NCBI GenBank assembly: GCA_963795335.1
Contig: CAWCHI010000019.1
Coordinates: 1-64,000, forward strand
Reading direction: 5' to 3'
Origin: Trebonia sp963795335
GTDB lineage: Bacteria > Actinomycetota > Actinomycetes > Streptosporangiales > Streptosporangiaceae
DNA: 64,000 nt
Shown here: positions 9,200 through 17,310 of the stretch, piece after piece
Layout: each line of letters begins with the position of its first letter
Position numbering within the stretch: the stretch's first letter is position 1
Position numbers and translations under genes: made by a program
The notes under the pieces: generated by a model
Databases searched by the model: none
The model's input: only the letters and a program-made list of their open reading frames with translations
What the model was told of the DNA's origin: nothing

Positions 9200-11005
9200 C
9201 TACGCCGCCGCTGGGCGGAAGGTGCCGGCGAACTCGGTGAAGTAGTGGTACTCGGCGTTCCAGTCGCTGACCGGGGCGGACCAGTAGAGCGCGTAGGCGT
9301 GAGTCGCGTTCGCCAGCACATTCCGATTCAGGATGTGCACCGGCAGCCCGTCGCGCACGTACGTGAACTCCCAGTCGGCGGCCTTCTCAGCCTGCGGGTA
9401 ATTCACCGACTGCAGGCGGATCAGGTGGTAGTCCGGGTAGCTGGAGGCCCGGTTGGCCGCCTGCTGCTGCCAGTCGGCCAGCGGGTCCGGCTTGGGCTGA
9501 TCGGACTGGTCAATCAGCAGGAAGATGTTGCCGTTGCCCGGGTCGCGGATGTACACGTAGTGCCCCACGTGAGAGATCACCCAGCCGTCGGGCACGCCGA
9601 TGGAGAAGCCGGTGGCGTTGGTGAAGCGGTAGAAGCCGGCCGGCATGGTGCCCGGGCCGCTGGCGGCCGCGGATGACGCCGTGCTCGGTCCTGACGCCTG
9701 CGCCGGGGCGGTCCGCGCGCCGCCGGCGGAGGGGGCCGAGGCCGCCTGCGAGGCCGGAGGGGAGGCCGCCGGAGTGGTCGCGGTGGTGCTGCCCGTGGAG
9801 GCCGAGGGCCTGGAGCCAACGGGTGGGGTGGCCGACGGGCGCGGGGAGGAGCTCAGGGCGAGCACGGCCACGATGACCCCTGCCACCGCCAGGACGGCCA
9901 GCGTGAGCAAAGCCGGAAGGCGGCGGGGGTGACGCCGGCCGGGCCGCTCGGCCCCGGCGTCCTGGGGTGGCGCGTCCTGGGGTGGCGCGTCCTGGGGTGC
10001 GGCGTCCTGGGGTGGGGCGTCCTGGGGTGGGGCGCCGGGGTCGCTGAGCCCGGGCCCGGACGGCGGCGCGGCCGGCGATGTAAGGGCGGGCGCCGGTGCT
10101 GGTTGCGTATCCGGGCCGGCCTGATGCCCGGACCTGGTCTCGCCCGCCGGCCGGGGCGGGGGGACAGCGTCTGCAGGGTCAGCGTCCGCCGCGGCCTCGC
10201 GCAGCAGGAGCTCGGCCTCCTTCGCGCCGAGGCGCTCGGCCGGGTCTTTGCGCAGCAGCCCGCTGATCACCGGCTCGAGCGGGCCAGCGTGACGCGGCGG
10301 CTCGGGCTCGTCGGCAACGACGGCGGTGAGGGTGGCCAGCGCGCCGTCGCGCTCGAACGGAGGGCGCCCCTCGACCGCGGCGTAGAGCATGGCCCCCAGG
10401 CCCCACAGGTCCGCGGGCGCACCCGGCTGCCCGCCCCGGGCCCGCTCCGGTGCCATGTAGGAGGGCGAGCCCACCACCGTGCCGTCGGTGGTGAGCGTCG
10501 GTACGCCGGCTGCCCGGGCGATGCCGAAGTCAGTCAGCACCACCCGGCCCTCCGGCCCAACCAAGATGTTGGCGGGCTTCACATCCCGGTGCAGGATGCC
10601 TTCACGGTGCGCGGCGCGCAGCGCCGCCAGCACCCCGAGCCCGATCCGGGCGGCCCGGGCTGGCGGCAGCGGGCCCTCGGCGGCCATCAGCTCGGCCAGC
10701 GACTGGTACGGCAGGAGCTCCATGACGATGCACGGGTGACCGTCTTCCTCCACGATGTCATAGACCCGGACCACGTTCACGTGACTGAGCCGGGCGGCGA
10801 CCTGCGCCTCCCTGGTCGCGCGGTCGCAGGCGAGCTGCTGCTCCTGCTCGCTCAGGTGCGGGGGGAAAACGATCTCCTTGACCGCCACGTCCCGGTTCAG
10901 CAGTTCGTCACGGCCCTGCCAGACCACACCCATGCCGCCATGGCCAATGACCGTCTCCAGCCGGTAACGCCCCGACAGCAGCCGTCCTCGCTCAGTCGCC
11001 TCCAT
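9200..11005 (-). CDS. transmembrane Ser/Thr protein kinase (PknB-type)
   Basis: A 601-residue Hanks-type kinase. The glycine loop GHGGMG is at 21-26, catalytic Lys43, HRD at 139-141, DFG at 159-161 and APE at 185-187. The kinase domain ends near 272. A Pro/Ala-rich linker with five APPQD-type pentapeptides (about 325-349) precedes one membrane segment at 363-385. A Ser/Thr/Pro/Ala linker follows, and then an extracellular domain of about 140 residues (FYRFTNATGFSIGVPDGW onward) resembling the PknF/PknI-type sensor domains rather than PASTA repeats. It presumably couples an external signal to phosphorylation of cytoplasmic targets. It is convergent with the amidase gene and has no obvious substrate gene next to it. 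Confidence 0.92.
   Translation of the reverse strand: MEATERGRLLSGRYRLETVIGHGGMGVVWQGRDELLNRDVAVKEIVFPPHLSEQEQQLACDRATREAQVAARLSHVNVVRVYDIVEEDGHPCIVMELLPYQSLAELMAAEGPLPPARAARIGLGVLAALRAAHREGILHRDVKPANILVGPEGRVVLTDFGIARAAGVPTLTTDGTVVGSPSYMAPERARGGQPGAPADLWGLGAMLYAAVEGRPPFERDGALATLTAVVADEPEPPRHAGPLEPVISGLLRKDPAERLGAKEAELLLREAAADADPADAVPPPRPAGETRSGHQAGPDTQPAPAPALTSPAAPPSGPGLSDPGAPPQDAPPQDAAPQDAPPQDAPPQDAGAERPGRRHPRRLPALLTLAVLAVAGVIVAVLALSSSPRPSATPPVGSRPSASTGSTTATTPAASPPASQAASAPSAGGARTAPAQASGPSTASSAAASGPGTMPAGFYRFTNATGFSIGVPDGWVISHVGHYVYIRDPGNGNIFLLIDQSDQPKPDPLADWQQQAANRASSYPDYHLIRLQSVNYPQAEKAADWEFTYVRDGLPVHILNRNVLANATHAYALYWSAPVSDWNAEYHYFTEFAGTFRPAAA
9958..10032 (-). repeat. five 15-bp tandem repeats inside the kinase gene
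   Basis: Five near-perfect copies of a 15-bp unit (GGCGTCCTGGGGTGG on the plus strand) encode the APPQD pentapeptides of the kinase juxtamembrane linker. The period is a multiple of three, so copy-number change would alter linker length without breaking the frame. Confidence 0.85.
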
Positions 11006-11086
11006 GGCCGCGCGGCTACCCCGTGGGGAGGCCGGCTAACGATTCATCCCGCTATAAGCCCGTTATCCTGAAATCAGCACTCACCG

Positions 11087-12721
11087 TTACGCCACCTGAT
11101 CGGGCACGGCCGTCTCGATGCCAGCCGGGGCGGCCGGCTCGGCCGGGGCGGTCCGCCGCGGGGCGAACGACAGCCCGGCCGCCAGACAGGCGAACGGGAT
11201 CGCGGGCAGCAGGTAGCGGTAGTCGAAGTCGGCGATCGCGGTCGGGAAGACGATCAGCAGGACCGCGGTGACCCAGGGCAGCATGGTGGTGCCGCGCGGG
11301 GCCCAGTGCAGACGGACGGAGCTGGCCTGGACCGAGCGCAGCGCCCCCGCCGGCCGTCGCCACGAGCCGGGCTCGGCCCCTTCGCGGCGCCGGGCGGTCA
11401 GCGACAGCACACCGCCCAGGCCGACCAGGAAGATCACCGCCAGCAGGGGGCCGTAGGTGAACACCACCCGCGAGTAGACCAGGATCGGGACCGCGGCGAT
11501 CTTGTGCACGACCCCGGGCGCCTGGCCACCGTAGTTCACCCAGTCGTCGTAGGCCGAGTTCTTCGGCACCACGATGGGCGAGATCCAGGAGTGATTCCTG
11601 GGCGGCAGCAGGTTGTAGGTCGAGGTCACGTAGTGCAGGTGGAAGCTGTAGTAATAGGTCGTCCCGGCCCCCGGGTAGGCGATCCGGGGGAAGCCGAACG
11701 ACAGCATGGTGTTGAAGAACACCGTCTTCACGTAGTCCAGCGGCTGGGCCTCAACCGCGTGCTCGGCGAAGTGGGTCAGCAGCGTGTTGTTGGCCGGGGT
11801 GACCGGACCGCCGGTGTCGTACATGTACAGCGAGCCGTAGACCTTGCCGTTGACCTTGACCGCGTGCACCTGGGGGGCGTGCCAGACGAAGTTGCCGGGC
11901 GGGCTCCGGTCAGCCAGCGGCTCGGTCGGGCAGACCTGAGCCTCCAGGCCGGTCGGCTTGATCCGCGCGCAGTCGGCGAACGAAGAGACCCGGCCCCACA
12001 GGTAGAAGCCGGTCGACATGGTCAGCCCGTAGTGCCCGGTCCGCGAGTGGAACCAGGCCATGTACCCGCCGACTGGGACCAGCGACGCCACCGCGAAGGC
12101 GATCGCGACCAGCCAGCCCCGCAGCGTCTTCCAGGACCAGCCGCGCAGCAGCAGGAACAGCGGGAGCACCGCGAGCATGATCGCGCCCTGGGTGCGGACG
12201 ATCACCGCGTACCCGACCAGCAGCCCGGCGATCACCGCCACCCACCAGCGGACCCGCTCCGGCCGCCACAGCAGCAGTGCGATGGCCACCATCAGGCAGA
12301 AGGTGAACACTGTCTCCGCCATGACCAGGTGCTCGTCTTCGATGATGTACCCGTCGAACAACTGGGGCACGGTCGCGATGGCGGCCCAGGTCTTGGATAC
12401 GCGGGCCCGGCGCAGCAGCACGTAGATGAGCACCGCGACCGCGAGCCCCATCAGGTGCTGCAGCGCCGTGACCAGCGTCAGCGAGTGGAACGGGAGCAGC
12501 AGGCGAAGGAACAGCGAGTAGCCGGTCGACTTCGACAGGTTCGGCTGCGGGCGCAGCGCGGCGCCGAGGTAGACGTAGGAGTCACCCGCGAACCACAGCG
12601 CCCCCGGGTAGCCGACCATCGCCAGCAGCCGCAGCACCAGGCCACCCGCGAGCGCCCAGCTGAACAGCTTGTTCTCGCCGGCGAGGCGCCCCAGCCGGGG
12701 CAGCACGAGTCGCGGATTCAC
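11087..12721 (-). CDS. polytopic GT-C family glycosyltransferase
   Basis: A 544-residue integral membrane protein with about ten to twelve hydrophobic segments, resembling GT39/GT83 (ArnT/PMT-type) polyprenyl-phosphate-sugar-dependent transferases. An acidic patch early in the protein (WFAGDSYVYLG) and the following IIEDEHLVMAE match the acidic loop positions of the GT-C fold. It would transfer a sugar outside the membrane to a lipid, protein or glycan acceptor. GTG 12721 has AGGA about 9 nt upstream and gives MNPRLVLPRL; a TTG at 12799 would add 26 residues but lacks an RBS. It is divergent from the GntR gene, and the promoters of both must lie in 12722-12826. Confidence 0.8.
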   Translation of the reverse strand: MNPRLVLPRLGRLAGENKLFSWALAGGLVLRLLAMVGYPGALWFAGDSYVYLGAALRPQPNLSKSTGYSLFLRLLLPFHSLTLVTALQHLMGLAVAVLIYVLLRRARVSKTWAAIATVPQLFDGYIIEDEHLVMAETVFTFCLMVAIALLLWRPERVRWWVAVIAGLLVGYAVIVRTQGAIMLAVLPLFLLLRGWSWKTLRGWLVAIAFAVASLVPVGGYMAWFHSRTGHYGLTMSTGFYLWGRVSSFADCARIKPTGLEAQVCPTEPLADRSPPGNFVWHAPQVHAVKVNGKVYGSLYMYDTGGPVTPANNTLLTHFAEHAVEAQPLDYVKTVFFNTMLSFGFPRIAYPGAGTTYYYSFHLHYVTSTYNLLPPRNHSWISPIVVPKNSAYDDWVNYGGQAPGVVHKIAAVPILVYSRVVFTYGPLLAVIFLVGLGGVLSLTARRREGAEPGSWRRPAGALRSVQASSVRLHWAPRGTTMLPWVTAVLLIVFPTAIADFDYRYLLPAIPFACLAAGLSFAPRRTAPAEPAAPAGIETAVPDQVA

Positions 12722-12788
12722 GCCCCTGATCCTATCGGGGCAGACCACACGGTGCGGCCGTCCTGCACGCGAGGGCAGGTGAATCCGG

Positions 12789-12812
12789 GTCAACTTCAAT
12801 CGGAGTCAACTT
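12789..12812. promoter_or_regulatory. direct repeat GTCAACTT upstream of GntR gene
   Basis: Two copies of GTCAACTT (12789-12796 and 12805-12812) are spaced 16 bp start to start, just upstream of the GntR regulator and divergent from the glycosyltransferase gene. They are candidate binding sites for autoregulation. FadR-type GntR proteins normally bind short inverted repeats, so this is tentative. Confidence 0.3.
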
Positions 12813-12826
12813 CCGGTAGCAATACC

Positions 12827-13492
12827 ATGAGTGCCATGCGCTCTAGCGAGATCGCCTACGAACGCCTGCGCGAGGACATCATCCAGTGGCGCCTGCAGCC
12901 TGGAGCCTCGCTCGGGGAGGTGGAACTAGCCGAGCGCCTCGGCGTGTCCCGGACCCCTGTCCGCGAGGCGCTGCTCCGCCTGACCGCGGAGGGGCTGGTC
13001 AGCACCGACGGCGGCCGCACGGCGACGGTCTCGGCGGTATCGCCGGACAACATCCGCGACCTGTACGAGCTCAGGGAGGCCCTGGAGACGCAGGCCGCCC
13101 GGCTGGCCGCCCGCCGCCGCGATCCCAGCGTCTTCGAGGCGCTGCGGAAGGACGTCCTGCAGGGAATCGCCGGAACCGGCTACCGCGACGATGAGGATCC
13201 CTACTCCGTCGGCCACCAGCTCTACCCCGCCATTCATGAGGCCGCGGGCAGCGTCTACCTGGCCAACGCGCTCCATGACCTGCGCGGACCGCTCGAACGG
13301 ATCCGGCGCTACGGGCAGCGCGCCCCCCGCGGGCTGCGCGAGTCCGCCCCCGAGCAGCTGCTTATCATCGCAGCGATCATCGACCAGGACGAGACCCTCG
13401 CGGTCCAGGCGACGGCGGTACACCTGCACAACACCCTGGCCCACCTGCTCCGCGGCGTACCGCCGGAGACCCCGGCCTATTCCGCTGAGTAA
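12827..13492 (+). CDS. GntR family regulator, FadR/FCD subfamily
   Basis: A 221-residue transcription factor. The N-terminal winged helix-turn-helix (about residues 5-72) contains IAYERLREDIIQW, GEVELAERLGVSRTPVREALLRL and the wing GGRTATVS. The C-terminal helical FCD ligand domain starts at DNIRDLYELREALE and includes DEDPYSVGHQLYPAIHEAAG, whose acid and histidines could hold a metal. Start is ATG 12827 or ATG 12836; neither has a strong RBS. The 3' end overlaps the convergent SDR gene by 16 bp. A small carboxylate or acyl ligand is usual for the family. Its target could be the SDR, the divergent glycosyltransferase or itself. Confidence 0.9.
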   Translation: MSAMRSSEIAYERLREDIIQWRLQPGASLGEVELAERLGVSRTPVREALLRLTAEGLVSTDGGRTATVSAVSPDNIRDLYELREALETQAARLAARRRDPSVFEALRKDVLQGIAGTGYRDDEDPYSVGHQLYPAIHEAAGSVYLANALHDLRGPLERIRRYGQRAPRGLRESAPEQLLIIAAIIDQDETLAVQATAVHLHNTLAHLLRGVPPETPAYSAE

Positions 13493-14223
13493 CCTCCGTC
13501 GGCCAGGTGATGGGAGCCGGTGATGTTCGAGGCCCGGTCGGAGGCGAGGAAGGCGACCAGCTCGGCCACCTCACTGGCGTCAGCGAGCCTCCCGAGCGGC
13601 TGCCGCTCGGCTAGGGCCTCGATGACCTTGGGCTTTGCCTTGGTCATGAGCTGTGTGTAGGTGAAGCCGGAACCGACGCTGTTGATCCGGATGCCCTGGC
13701 GGGCGTACTCGATCGCCGCCGTCTTGGTCAGGCCGACCACGCCGTGCTTAGCCGAGACGTACGCCACCGCGCTCTCGTAGCCGACGCCGCTGAGGAATGA
13801 CCCCACGTTCACGATGGCGCCGCCGCCACCGGTCACCATCTGCGTTATCTCGGCCCGCATGCAGTAGAAGACACCGGAGAGGTTGACGGCGACGACATTG
13901 GCCCACCCGTCCAGCGGGTAATCGGCCGTCCGGCACGTCGGCCCGCGGATCCCGGCGCTGTTGACCGCCACGTCGAGGCGGCCGAACACCTTGATGGCCT
14001 CGGCGACCATGGCTTCGCAGTCGGCCGGCTGGGTCACGTCGGCCGTGAACGCACGGGCGGCGTCGCCGATCTCTTCCGCCATCAGCCTGGTCGCGGTCTG
14101 GTCCAGCCCCACGATGAGCACCTGCGCGCCCCGCTCGGCCAGCAACAGCGCCGACGCCGCGCCGATGCCGGAGCCTCCTCCGGTGACGACGGCCACCTTG
14201 CCCTTGAAATCCGAGTCCGTCAT
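13477..14223 (-). CDS. short-chain dehydrogenase/reductase (SDR)
   Basis: A 248-residue classical SDR. The Rossmann cofactor motif TGGGSGIG is at residues 14-21, then NSAG, VNVGSFLS (catalytic Ser region), YVSAK (catalytic Tyr and Lys) and the C-terminal GSHHLADGGYS. It would oxidise an alcohol or reduce a ketone with NAD(P). Start ATG 14223 has AAAGG upstream and gives MTDSDFKGKVAVVTGG, the usual N-terminus. A longer frame upstream is low complexity and not convincing. Neighbouring acyl-CoA catabolic genes beyond 15.7 kb make a role in the same degradation possible. Substrate unknown. Confidence 0.9.
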   Translation of the reverse strand: MTDSDFKGKVAVVTGGGSGIGAASALLLAERGAQVLIVGLDQTATRLMAEEIGDAARAFTADVTQPADCEAMVAEAIKVFGRLDVAVNSAGIRGPTCRTADYPLDGWANVVAVNLSGVFYCMRAEITQMVTGGGGAIVNVGSFLSGVGYESAVAYVSAKHGVVGLTKTAAIEYARQGIRINSVGSGFTYTQLMTKAKPKVIEALAERQPLGRLADASEVAELVAFLASDRASNITGSHHLADGGYSAE

Positions 14224-14979
14224 TCCTGCACCTTTTCCCAAGTTAATGGGCCCATTGAGGGGGATGCCGACGCACATCCGAGATCGGTGTGCTCGCACCG
14301 ATAAAAAGACCGGTCCGAAAACCGGCGGGGCCGCGCGGCAGGGTCCTGGCATCGCGGGATGGCGGGGACGAGATCGGTGCGGGCCGTCGGGCAGGAAAAC
14401 CCCGCCCGTTACTTAAGACCCTCCCGCCTTCGAGGGATGGTGACCCGCCCGGGTTGCCGAATGCGTCGGCTGGGCAACCAGAGCCGGGACATCATCGCTG
14501 CTATTTGGCGTCTCCGCCACACGTTTAACCCGCACTGCACTCAGATTAGATGCACATTGTGACTCTTGACAAGACACTGTGGCTACCTTAAAAACTCGAG
14601 CGAATCTGCATTACCGCGCCTCTTTCTCGCCGTTACGGTCGAACGGATGCGCTCTTGTTCGATCAGCATGAAGGCCGGGCGGCGCCGCCCGGCGCCGTGA
14701 CCCACCGGGGACGCCACCCGGACGGCCGTGGGCGGGCCGACGGCGCGCCACGGGCCATCGCCCCGGCATCAGGACCGGCGGCCCGGCATCAGGACCAGCG
14801 GCCGGCGCACCTTCGACGCCCGGTCGCGGACCGAACGGCTCAGGCCGTGAGCGTGTGAACGCGTTGATAGGCGCCAGGCGTGTCCGCTGAGCCCCGATAT
14901 GACGTCCAGCGCCGAAATGATGCATATCCGCGGGCCAAGCGATATGCTATTAGAGTCTCGACAGATTGCCCCTTGAAGG
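14224..14979. other. long intergenic region, no gene recognised
   Basis: About 750 bp without a supported gene; open frames here are low-complexity Pro/Arg/Gly reading of GC-rich DNA. Notable contents are a 20-bp-period duplication around 14762-14801 (CCCGGCATCAGGACC units), a local AT-rich stretch at 14520-14600 with TTGACA at 14566-14571, and an inverted repeat at 14922-14947 described separately. It must carry the SDR and TetR promoters. Confidence 0.4.
14922..14947. promoter_or_regulatory. candidate operator upstream of TetR gene
   Basis: GCATATC (14922-14928) and GATATGC (14941-14947) form a perfect 7-bp inverted repeat with a 12-bp spacer in an AT-richer patch 75-100 bp before the TetR start. 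The size and position suit a TetR dimer site controlling its own gene. Inference from position only. Confidence 0.4.
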
Positions 14980-15024
14980 GTGTTCTCAGCCATTACAGCG
15001 AACCGGCGCCCCGCGCGCGGAACT

Positions 15025-15624
15025 ATGCGGGTAGAGCAGCGGCAAATTACCCGCACGCGCCTCATCGACGCCGCGATTGCGGTGTTCGCGGAACGCGGGT
15101 TCTTTCGTGCGACAGTCGACGACATCGTGGAGATCGCCGGGACTACGCGGTCCACGTTCTACCTGCACTTCTCCTCGAAGGCCGACGTGCTGCCGGAGAT
15201 GCTCGAACGCAGCGCCACTCATTACCGGCAAATGTACGACAACCTCGGGACTATCGTCCAAAACCCGTCTTTCATGCGCGTTCGCCAGTGGCTGGCGCAT
15301 TCTATGGATGAGTGGTCAAAGGTCCGGGATCTAGTCGCACCGCTCTTCGCCGCCGCCCGCCTGGAACCGGGAGTGCAGGAAGTCCTGGACCGCCGGGGCG
15401 ACCAGCAGAGTGATGAACTAGCGAAAAGCTTGCATGACGCGATACCGACTCTGGACCTAGACGAAGGCCGGATCATCGCCCGCATCCTCATGGCGCCGTG
15501 GGGCACCTATCTGGATTTGTATGTGCGCCAAGTCCCGTTCGACCGCGAGAAGGTACTGGACACTCTCGCGGAGGCATGGATGGCCTTTCTGTCGAGCGTT
15601 AAAGAACGGCACGACCACCCGTAA
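15025..15624 (+). CDS. TetR/AcrR family regulator
   Basis: A 199-residue TetR-type repressor. The N-terminal helix-turn-helix covers about residues 5-52 (TRTRLIDAAIAVFAERGF, TVDDIVEIAGTTRSTFYLHF), and the rest is a helical ligand-binding and dimerisation domain. ATG 15025 is chosen because it places the usual short leader before the HTH; an in-frame GTG at 14980 is possible and has GAAGG upstream. Base composition is slightly lower in GC than its neighbours. It is convergent with the DUF35/thiolase/CoA-transferase genes and may regulate them in response to an acyl-CoA-type ligand; that is inference from context. Confidence 0.88.
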   Translation: MRVEQRQITRTRLIDAAIAVFAERGFFRATVDDIVEIAGTTRSTFYLHFSSKADVLPEMLERSATHYRQMYDNLGTIVQNPSFMRVRQWLAHSMDEWSKVRDLVAPLFAAARLEPGVQEVLDRRGDQQSDELAKSLHDAIPTLDLDEGRIIARILMAPWGTYLDLYVRQVPFDREKVLDTLAEAWMAFLSSVKERHDHP

Positions 15625-15674
15625 GCCCACGCTGGCGGGCAGCGGCATAACCGCCGCCCGCCTGCCGGCGGCGG

Positions 15675-16070
15675 TTATGCCCCGGCCAGCCGGAAGACCG
15701 GCACCGCCTCGCTGCTGTCCGGCCGTTCGAAGGTCAGCTCAACCCGGCTGCCGACGTGAGCCGCGTCCGGGTCGGAGTCGACGATCTGAGTGGACAGCCA
15801 CGGGCCCTCGTCCAGCTCGACGATGGCGACCGGGATACGGGCCTGCCCCTCGCCCGACCGCCGGTTGACGACACCATAGGCGGTGATGGACCCCTTGCCC
15901 GCGCTGGGCGTCCACGACAACGTGGTGGCGGCGCACTGCGGGCACATTTCCGTGCGCGGTTCACTGATATGGCCGCAGTTGTCGCACTTGCGCAGCAGCA
16001 GGCGGCCTTCCGCGGTCGCGTCGAAGAACTCGGCCGACTGAGCATCCCGGTGCAGGGCATTGACTGGCAT
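15675..16070 (-). CDS. DUF35 OB-fold zinc-ribbon protein (thiolase partner)
   Basis: A 131-residue DUF35 protein: N-terminal helix (FFDATAEGRLLLRKC), rubredoxin-like zinc ribbon with Cys29, Cys32, Cys43 and Cys46, then an OB-fold (GSITAYGVVNRRSG, PVAIVELDEGPWLSTQIV). DUF35 proteins pair with thiolase-like enzymes, as in the steroid side-chain aldolase Ltp2-ChsH2, where the DUF35 part helps position acyl-CoA. Here it lies 18 bp downstream of a thiolase gene on the same strand, supporting a two-subunit enzyme. ATG 16070 follows AAAGGAG, a good RBS. The second DUF35 protein in the window has the same cysteine positions. Confidence 0.9.
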   Translation of the reverse strand: MPVNALHRDAQSAEFFDATAEGRLLLRKCDNCGHISEPRTEMCPQCAATTLSWTPSAGKGSITAYGVVNRRSGEGQARIPVAIVELDEGPWLSTQIVDSDPDAAHVGSRVELTFERPDSSEAVPVFRLAGA

Positions 16071-16088
16071 GTCGGATTCTCCTTTGGT

Positions 16089-17276
16089 TCAGCTGTGCGC
16101 GTGGGGGCTGAGGATCAGGGTCGAGTGGTGTTGCAGGGTGCCGCCGTTGCCACTGACCAGCACCACGTCGTGCTTGGCGACCTGGCGGTCGCCGCCCTGG
16201 CCGCGGGACTGGATGATGGCTTCCGACAGCGGCGTCATGCCCCACATGTAGTAGGACGACAGCTGCCCCCCGCCGGTGTTGACCGGGCAGCTCCCGCCCG
16301 GCCCGAGCGCCCCCGAGGCGACGAACTCACCGCCCTCACCCTTGCCGCAGAACCCGTAGTCCTCCAGCGAGATCAGCGTGGTGAAGGTGAAGCAGTCGTA
16401 GATCTCGGCCACGTCCACGTCGCCGATCGACAGCTCGGCCATCTTCAGTGCCTCCGGGCCGGCGATGGCGGCGCCGGAGACGATGCCGAAGTCGCTGCCG
16501 CGCTCCCACGGGTAGCCGGGGTGGGTCTGCGCCCAGCCGAGCACGTGCACGGCCGGCTGCCGCATCCCCGTCGCCCGGTCGGCGCTGGTGACGATCACGG
16601 CGATGGCGCCGTTGCTGACCAGGCAGCAGTCGAACAGGTGGAACGGCTCGGTGATCATCCGCGACGACTGGTGGTCCTGCAGCGTCAGCGGCTCGCGCAT
16701 CTGCGCCAGCGGGTTCTTCTGGGCCCAGGCCCGCGAGGAGACGGCGACCGCCCCGAGCTGCTCACTGGTGGTACCGAAGCGGGCCATGTGCCGGCTGGCG
16801 GCCAGCGCGTACAGGGTGGGAGCGCTGTTGATCCCGGCCGCCGACGACAGGCCGGTGAAGCCGGTGACCCCGCGGCCGAGGCCGCCGTAGGCGCCCGATC
16901 CGGCCCCCAGGTTCGGCTGCAGCGGCGCGTCGCCGAAGACGCAGGCGACGATGTCGACCATGCCGGACATCACCGCCATCGAGGCGTACTGGATCATCGC
17001 GCCAGCCGACGACCCGTAGGCCTGGATCTCCGACAGCATCCGCAGGTCCCGCATCTGCAGGTCGGCGGCCAGGCTGAGGCCGAGGTCGCGGCCGATGCCG
17101 GCGTTGATCAGCAGGCCGCCGACGTCGGAGACGGCGATCCCGGCGTCGGCCGCCGCCAGCCGGATCGCGTCGGCCGCGAACTGGGCCGAAGTCTTGCCGT
17201 AGACCCGCTTGGACATGTCGGTGATCCCCAGCCCGGCGATCACCGGGCGCCGCGGGGAGGCTACGTCGATACTCAT
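16089..17276 (-). CDS. thiolase-like protein (SCP-x/Ltp2 lipid-transfer group)
   Basis: A 395-residue thiolase-fold enzyme. MSIDVASPRRPVIAGLGITDM is the usual N-terminus, and the C-terminal part has EIYDCFTFTTLISLEDYGFC and GGGQLSSYYMWGMTPLSEAI, typical of the SCP-x/Ltp group. Near residue 83 the active-site Cys position of degradative thiolases appears replaced (EIQAYGSSAGAMI), as in Ltp2-type aldolases, so retro-aldol or lyase chemistry is more likely than thiolysis. ATG 17276 has GGGAG 6 nt upstream. It lies 34 bp downstream of the CoA-transferase gene and just upstream of a DUF35 gene, suggesting one operon. Confidence 0.85.
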   Translation of the reverse strand: MSIDVASPRRPVIAGLGITDMSKRVYGKTSAQFAADAIRLAAADAGIAVSDVGGLLINAGIGRDLGLSLAADLQMRDLRMLSEIQAYGSSAGAMIQYASMAVMSGMVDIVACVFGDAPLQPNLGAGSGAYGGLGRGVTGFTGLSSAAGINSAPTLYALAASRHMARFGTTSEQLGAVAVSSRAWAQKNPLAQMREPLTLQDHQSSRMITEPFHLFDCCLVSNGAIAVIVTSADRATGMRQPAVHVLGWAQTHPGYPWERGSDFGIVSGAAIAGPEALKMAELSIGDVDVAEIYDCFTFTTLISLEDYGFCGKGEGGEFVASGALGPGGSCPVNTGGGQLSSYYMWGMTPLSEAIIQSRGQGGDRQVAKHDVVLVSGNGGTLQHHSTLILSPHAHS

Positions 17277-17310
17277 GTTGTTCTCCCGATCTGTCTGGTG
17301 TCTGGTGCCG

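Noticed and set aside
11306..12826. Long open frame on the plus strand running opposite the GT-C gene into the GntR gene
   Set aside because: Only the part from 12827 resembles a protein family; the rest is Arg/Gln/Gly/Pro-rich antisense reading of GC-rich DNA.
14611..14925. 104-codon minus-strand open frame in the 14 kb gap
   Set aside because: Low-complexity sequence built on a local DNA duplication; no protein-like pattern.
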